From contig JAVCCX010000208.1 of NCBI GenBank assembly GCA_030765245.1, positions 1-6,726 on the forward strand: 6,726 nucleotides of DNA. The letters run 5' to 3'. The notes beneath the pieces are model-generated. The model was not told where the DNA came from. It was given only the letters and a program-made list of their open reading frames with translations, and ran no database searches. Source of the DNA: Candidatus Zophobacter franzmannii. GTDB lineage: Bacteria > Cloacimonadota > Cloacimonadia > Cloacimonadales > JAFGVF01. Of this stretch, positions 5,938-6,726 are shown in pieces; position 1 is the stretch's first letter; every line of letters begins with the position of its first letter. A program made the position numbers and the translations under genes.

Positions 5938-6726
5938 TAAATCCAACCACGGTCTTTCGATGCACGCATAACTTTATCAATCGCTATCATATAGGCGGCA
6001 TCACGCATATAGAGCTTCTTTCTACGAGCTAATTCAGAAACTTTGTAATAAGCTGTAGTCATTTTAATATCAAGTTTACTCAGCACTTCGTCTTTACTCC
6101 AAAAGTAGTTCATGTTAGATTGAACTTGCTCGAAGTAACTACATGTTACACCGCCGGCATTGCATAGGAAATCAGGAATAACAAACATCCCTCTCTCTTT
6201 AAGGACTACATCTGCCTCAGGAGTAGTTGGTCCATTTGCGCCTTCAGCAATTATCCTTACATTTGGATGAATCTTATGTACATTCTCTATTGTTATCTGA
6301 TGTTCTAATGCTGCTGGTATCAGTATGTCACAATCTACTTCCAACCACTTGTCTCCCGGTTCTATTTCATACCCTAAATCTGATGCTTTTTCTATATTGA
6401 TTGTCCCAAATCTATCTGTAATCTTTAGAAGCTCATCTAAATCTATTCCCTGAGGTTTACTAAACATATGAGCCTCTTGAGTGTGTTGATCCCAGCATGA
6501 TACAGATAACACTGTCCCACCTAATTGATGAAATAGCTTTATTGCATATTGGGCAACATTCCCAAATCCTTGAATTGAAGCTGTTGTTGTGTCAGGTCTA
6601 ATTCCAAGTTCTCTTAATGCTTCTCGAACAGTGAACATCAAGCCATAACCTGTAGACTCTGTTCTTCCAAGAGAACCACCCATTCCTACAGGTTTCCCTG
6701 TAATCATTCCAGGATACTTTCTCCCA
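5937..6726 (-). CDS. Glutamate dehydrogenase (Glu/Leu/Phe/Val dehydrogenase family), C-terminal part, 5' end cut by window edge
   Basis: This enzyme family carries out NAD(P)-dependent oxidative deamination of glutamate to 2-oxoglutarate and ammonia, or the reverse, in the cytoplasm. The frame stays open to the right edge: six more residues (GRKYPG) precede the first visible Met at 6705-6707, so that Met is internal and the true start is outside. About 262 residues are present of a usual ~410-450. The N-terminal substrate domain with the catalytic lysine is therefore missing from view. Numbering from that Met, visible family signatures are TGKP..GGSLGR (3-15), the Rossmann motif GFGNVA (47-52), LIPAALEHQI (129-138), AEGANGPTTPEAD (154-166) and PDFLCNAGGVTCSYFE (178-193). 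The C-terminus MRDAAYMIAI...DRGWI is a normal family ending, so the 3' end is intact. Where an acidic or basic cofactor-selecting residue usually follows strand 2 there is S-C-W-D (70-73), so NAD versus NADP use cannot be called. It is followed after 12 bases by the next gene of the apparent operon. Confidence 0.95.
   Translation of the reverse strand, partial: GRKYPGMITGKPVGMGGSLGRTESTGYGLMFTVREALRELGIRPDTTTASIQGFGNVAQYAIKLFHQLGGTVLSVSCWDQHTQEAHMFSKPQGIDLDELLKITDRFGTINIEKASDLGYEIEPGDKWLEVDCDILIPAALEHQITIENVHKIHPNVRIIAEGANGPTTPEADVVLKERGMFVIPDFLCNAGGVTCSYFEQVQSNMNYFWSKDEVLSKLDIKMTTAYYKVSELARRKKLYMRDAAYMIAIDKVMRASKDRGWI

Noticed and set aside
1..6726. Mobile element, CRISPR array or phage genes
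   Set aside because: There is no transposase, integrase, evenly spaced repeat array or terminal repeats. The block reads as an ordinary chromosomal operon.

Overview
The window is a dense, one-directional block of four genes, all on the minus strand, so they are transcribed from the right edge toward the left. About 97% of it is coding. The sequence is moderately AT-rich and uses TGA and TAG as ordinary stops. This gene set and the protein style suggest a bacterium of the FCB group, possibly Cloacimonadota or a Bacteroidota relative, from an anaerobic, amino-acid-fermenting lifestyle. That placement comes from remembered family resemblance, not from any search, and is weak.

In transcription order: (1) the C-terminal ~262 residues of a Glu/Leu/Phe/Val-type glutamate dehydrogenase, whose start lies beyond the right edge (5937-6726). 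(2) A 575-residue protein with a pyruvate-phosphate-dikinase/PEP-synthase type ATP-grasp domain and a short C-terminal domain (4197-5924). (3) A 1053-residue relative carrying a GAF-like sensory N-terminus, a helical linker, the same ATP-grasp and C-terminal domains, and an added nucleotidyltransferase domain (1039-4200). (4) A 287-residue calcineurin-like metallophosphoesterase related to the Icc-type group (179-1042).

The genes look like one operon. Gene 1 to gene 2 is a 12-base gap, and genes 2/3 and 3/4 each overlap by ATGA. A perfect 8-bp hairpin followed by a T-rich stretch (121-149) sits just after the last gene and is a plausible terminator. The first ~120 bases hold no convincing gene but contain three further small hairpins of unknown meaning.

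The notable point is the pair of PEP-synthase-like proteins. Both keep the ATP-binding residues, but neither has the recognisable phosphohistidine swivel domain or the PEP/pyruvate barrel, so they are unlikely to be complete PEP synthases. One also carries a nucleotidyltransferase with an apparently intact metal-binding triad and a sensor-like domain. Sitting between a central nitrogen/carbon enzyme and a phosphoesterase, they could form a regulatory or modification module for glutamate metabolism. That reading is inference; the individual domain assignments are much firmer.
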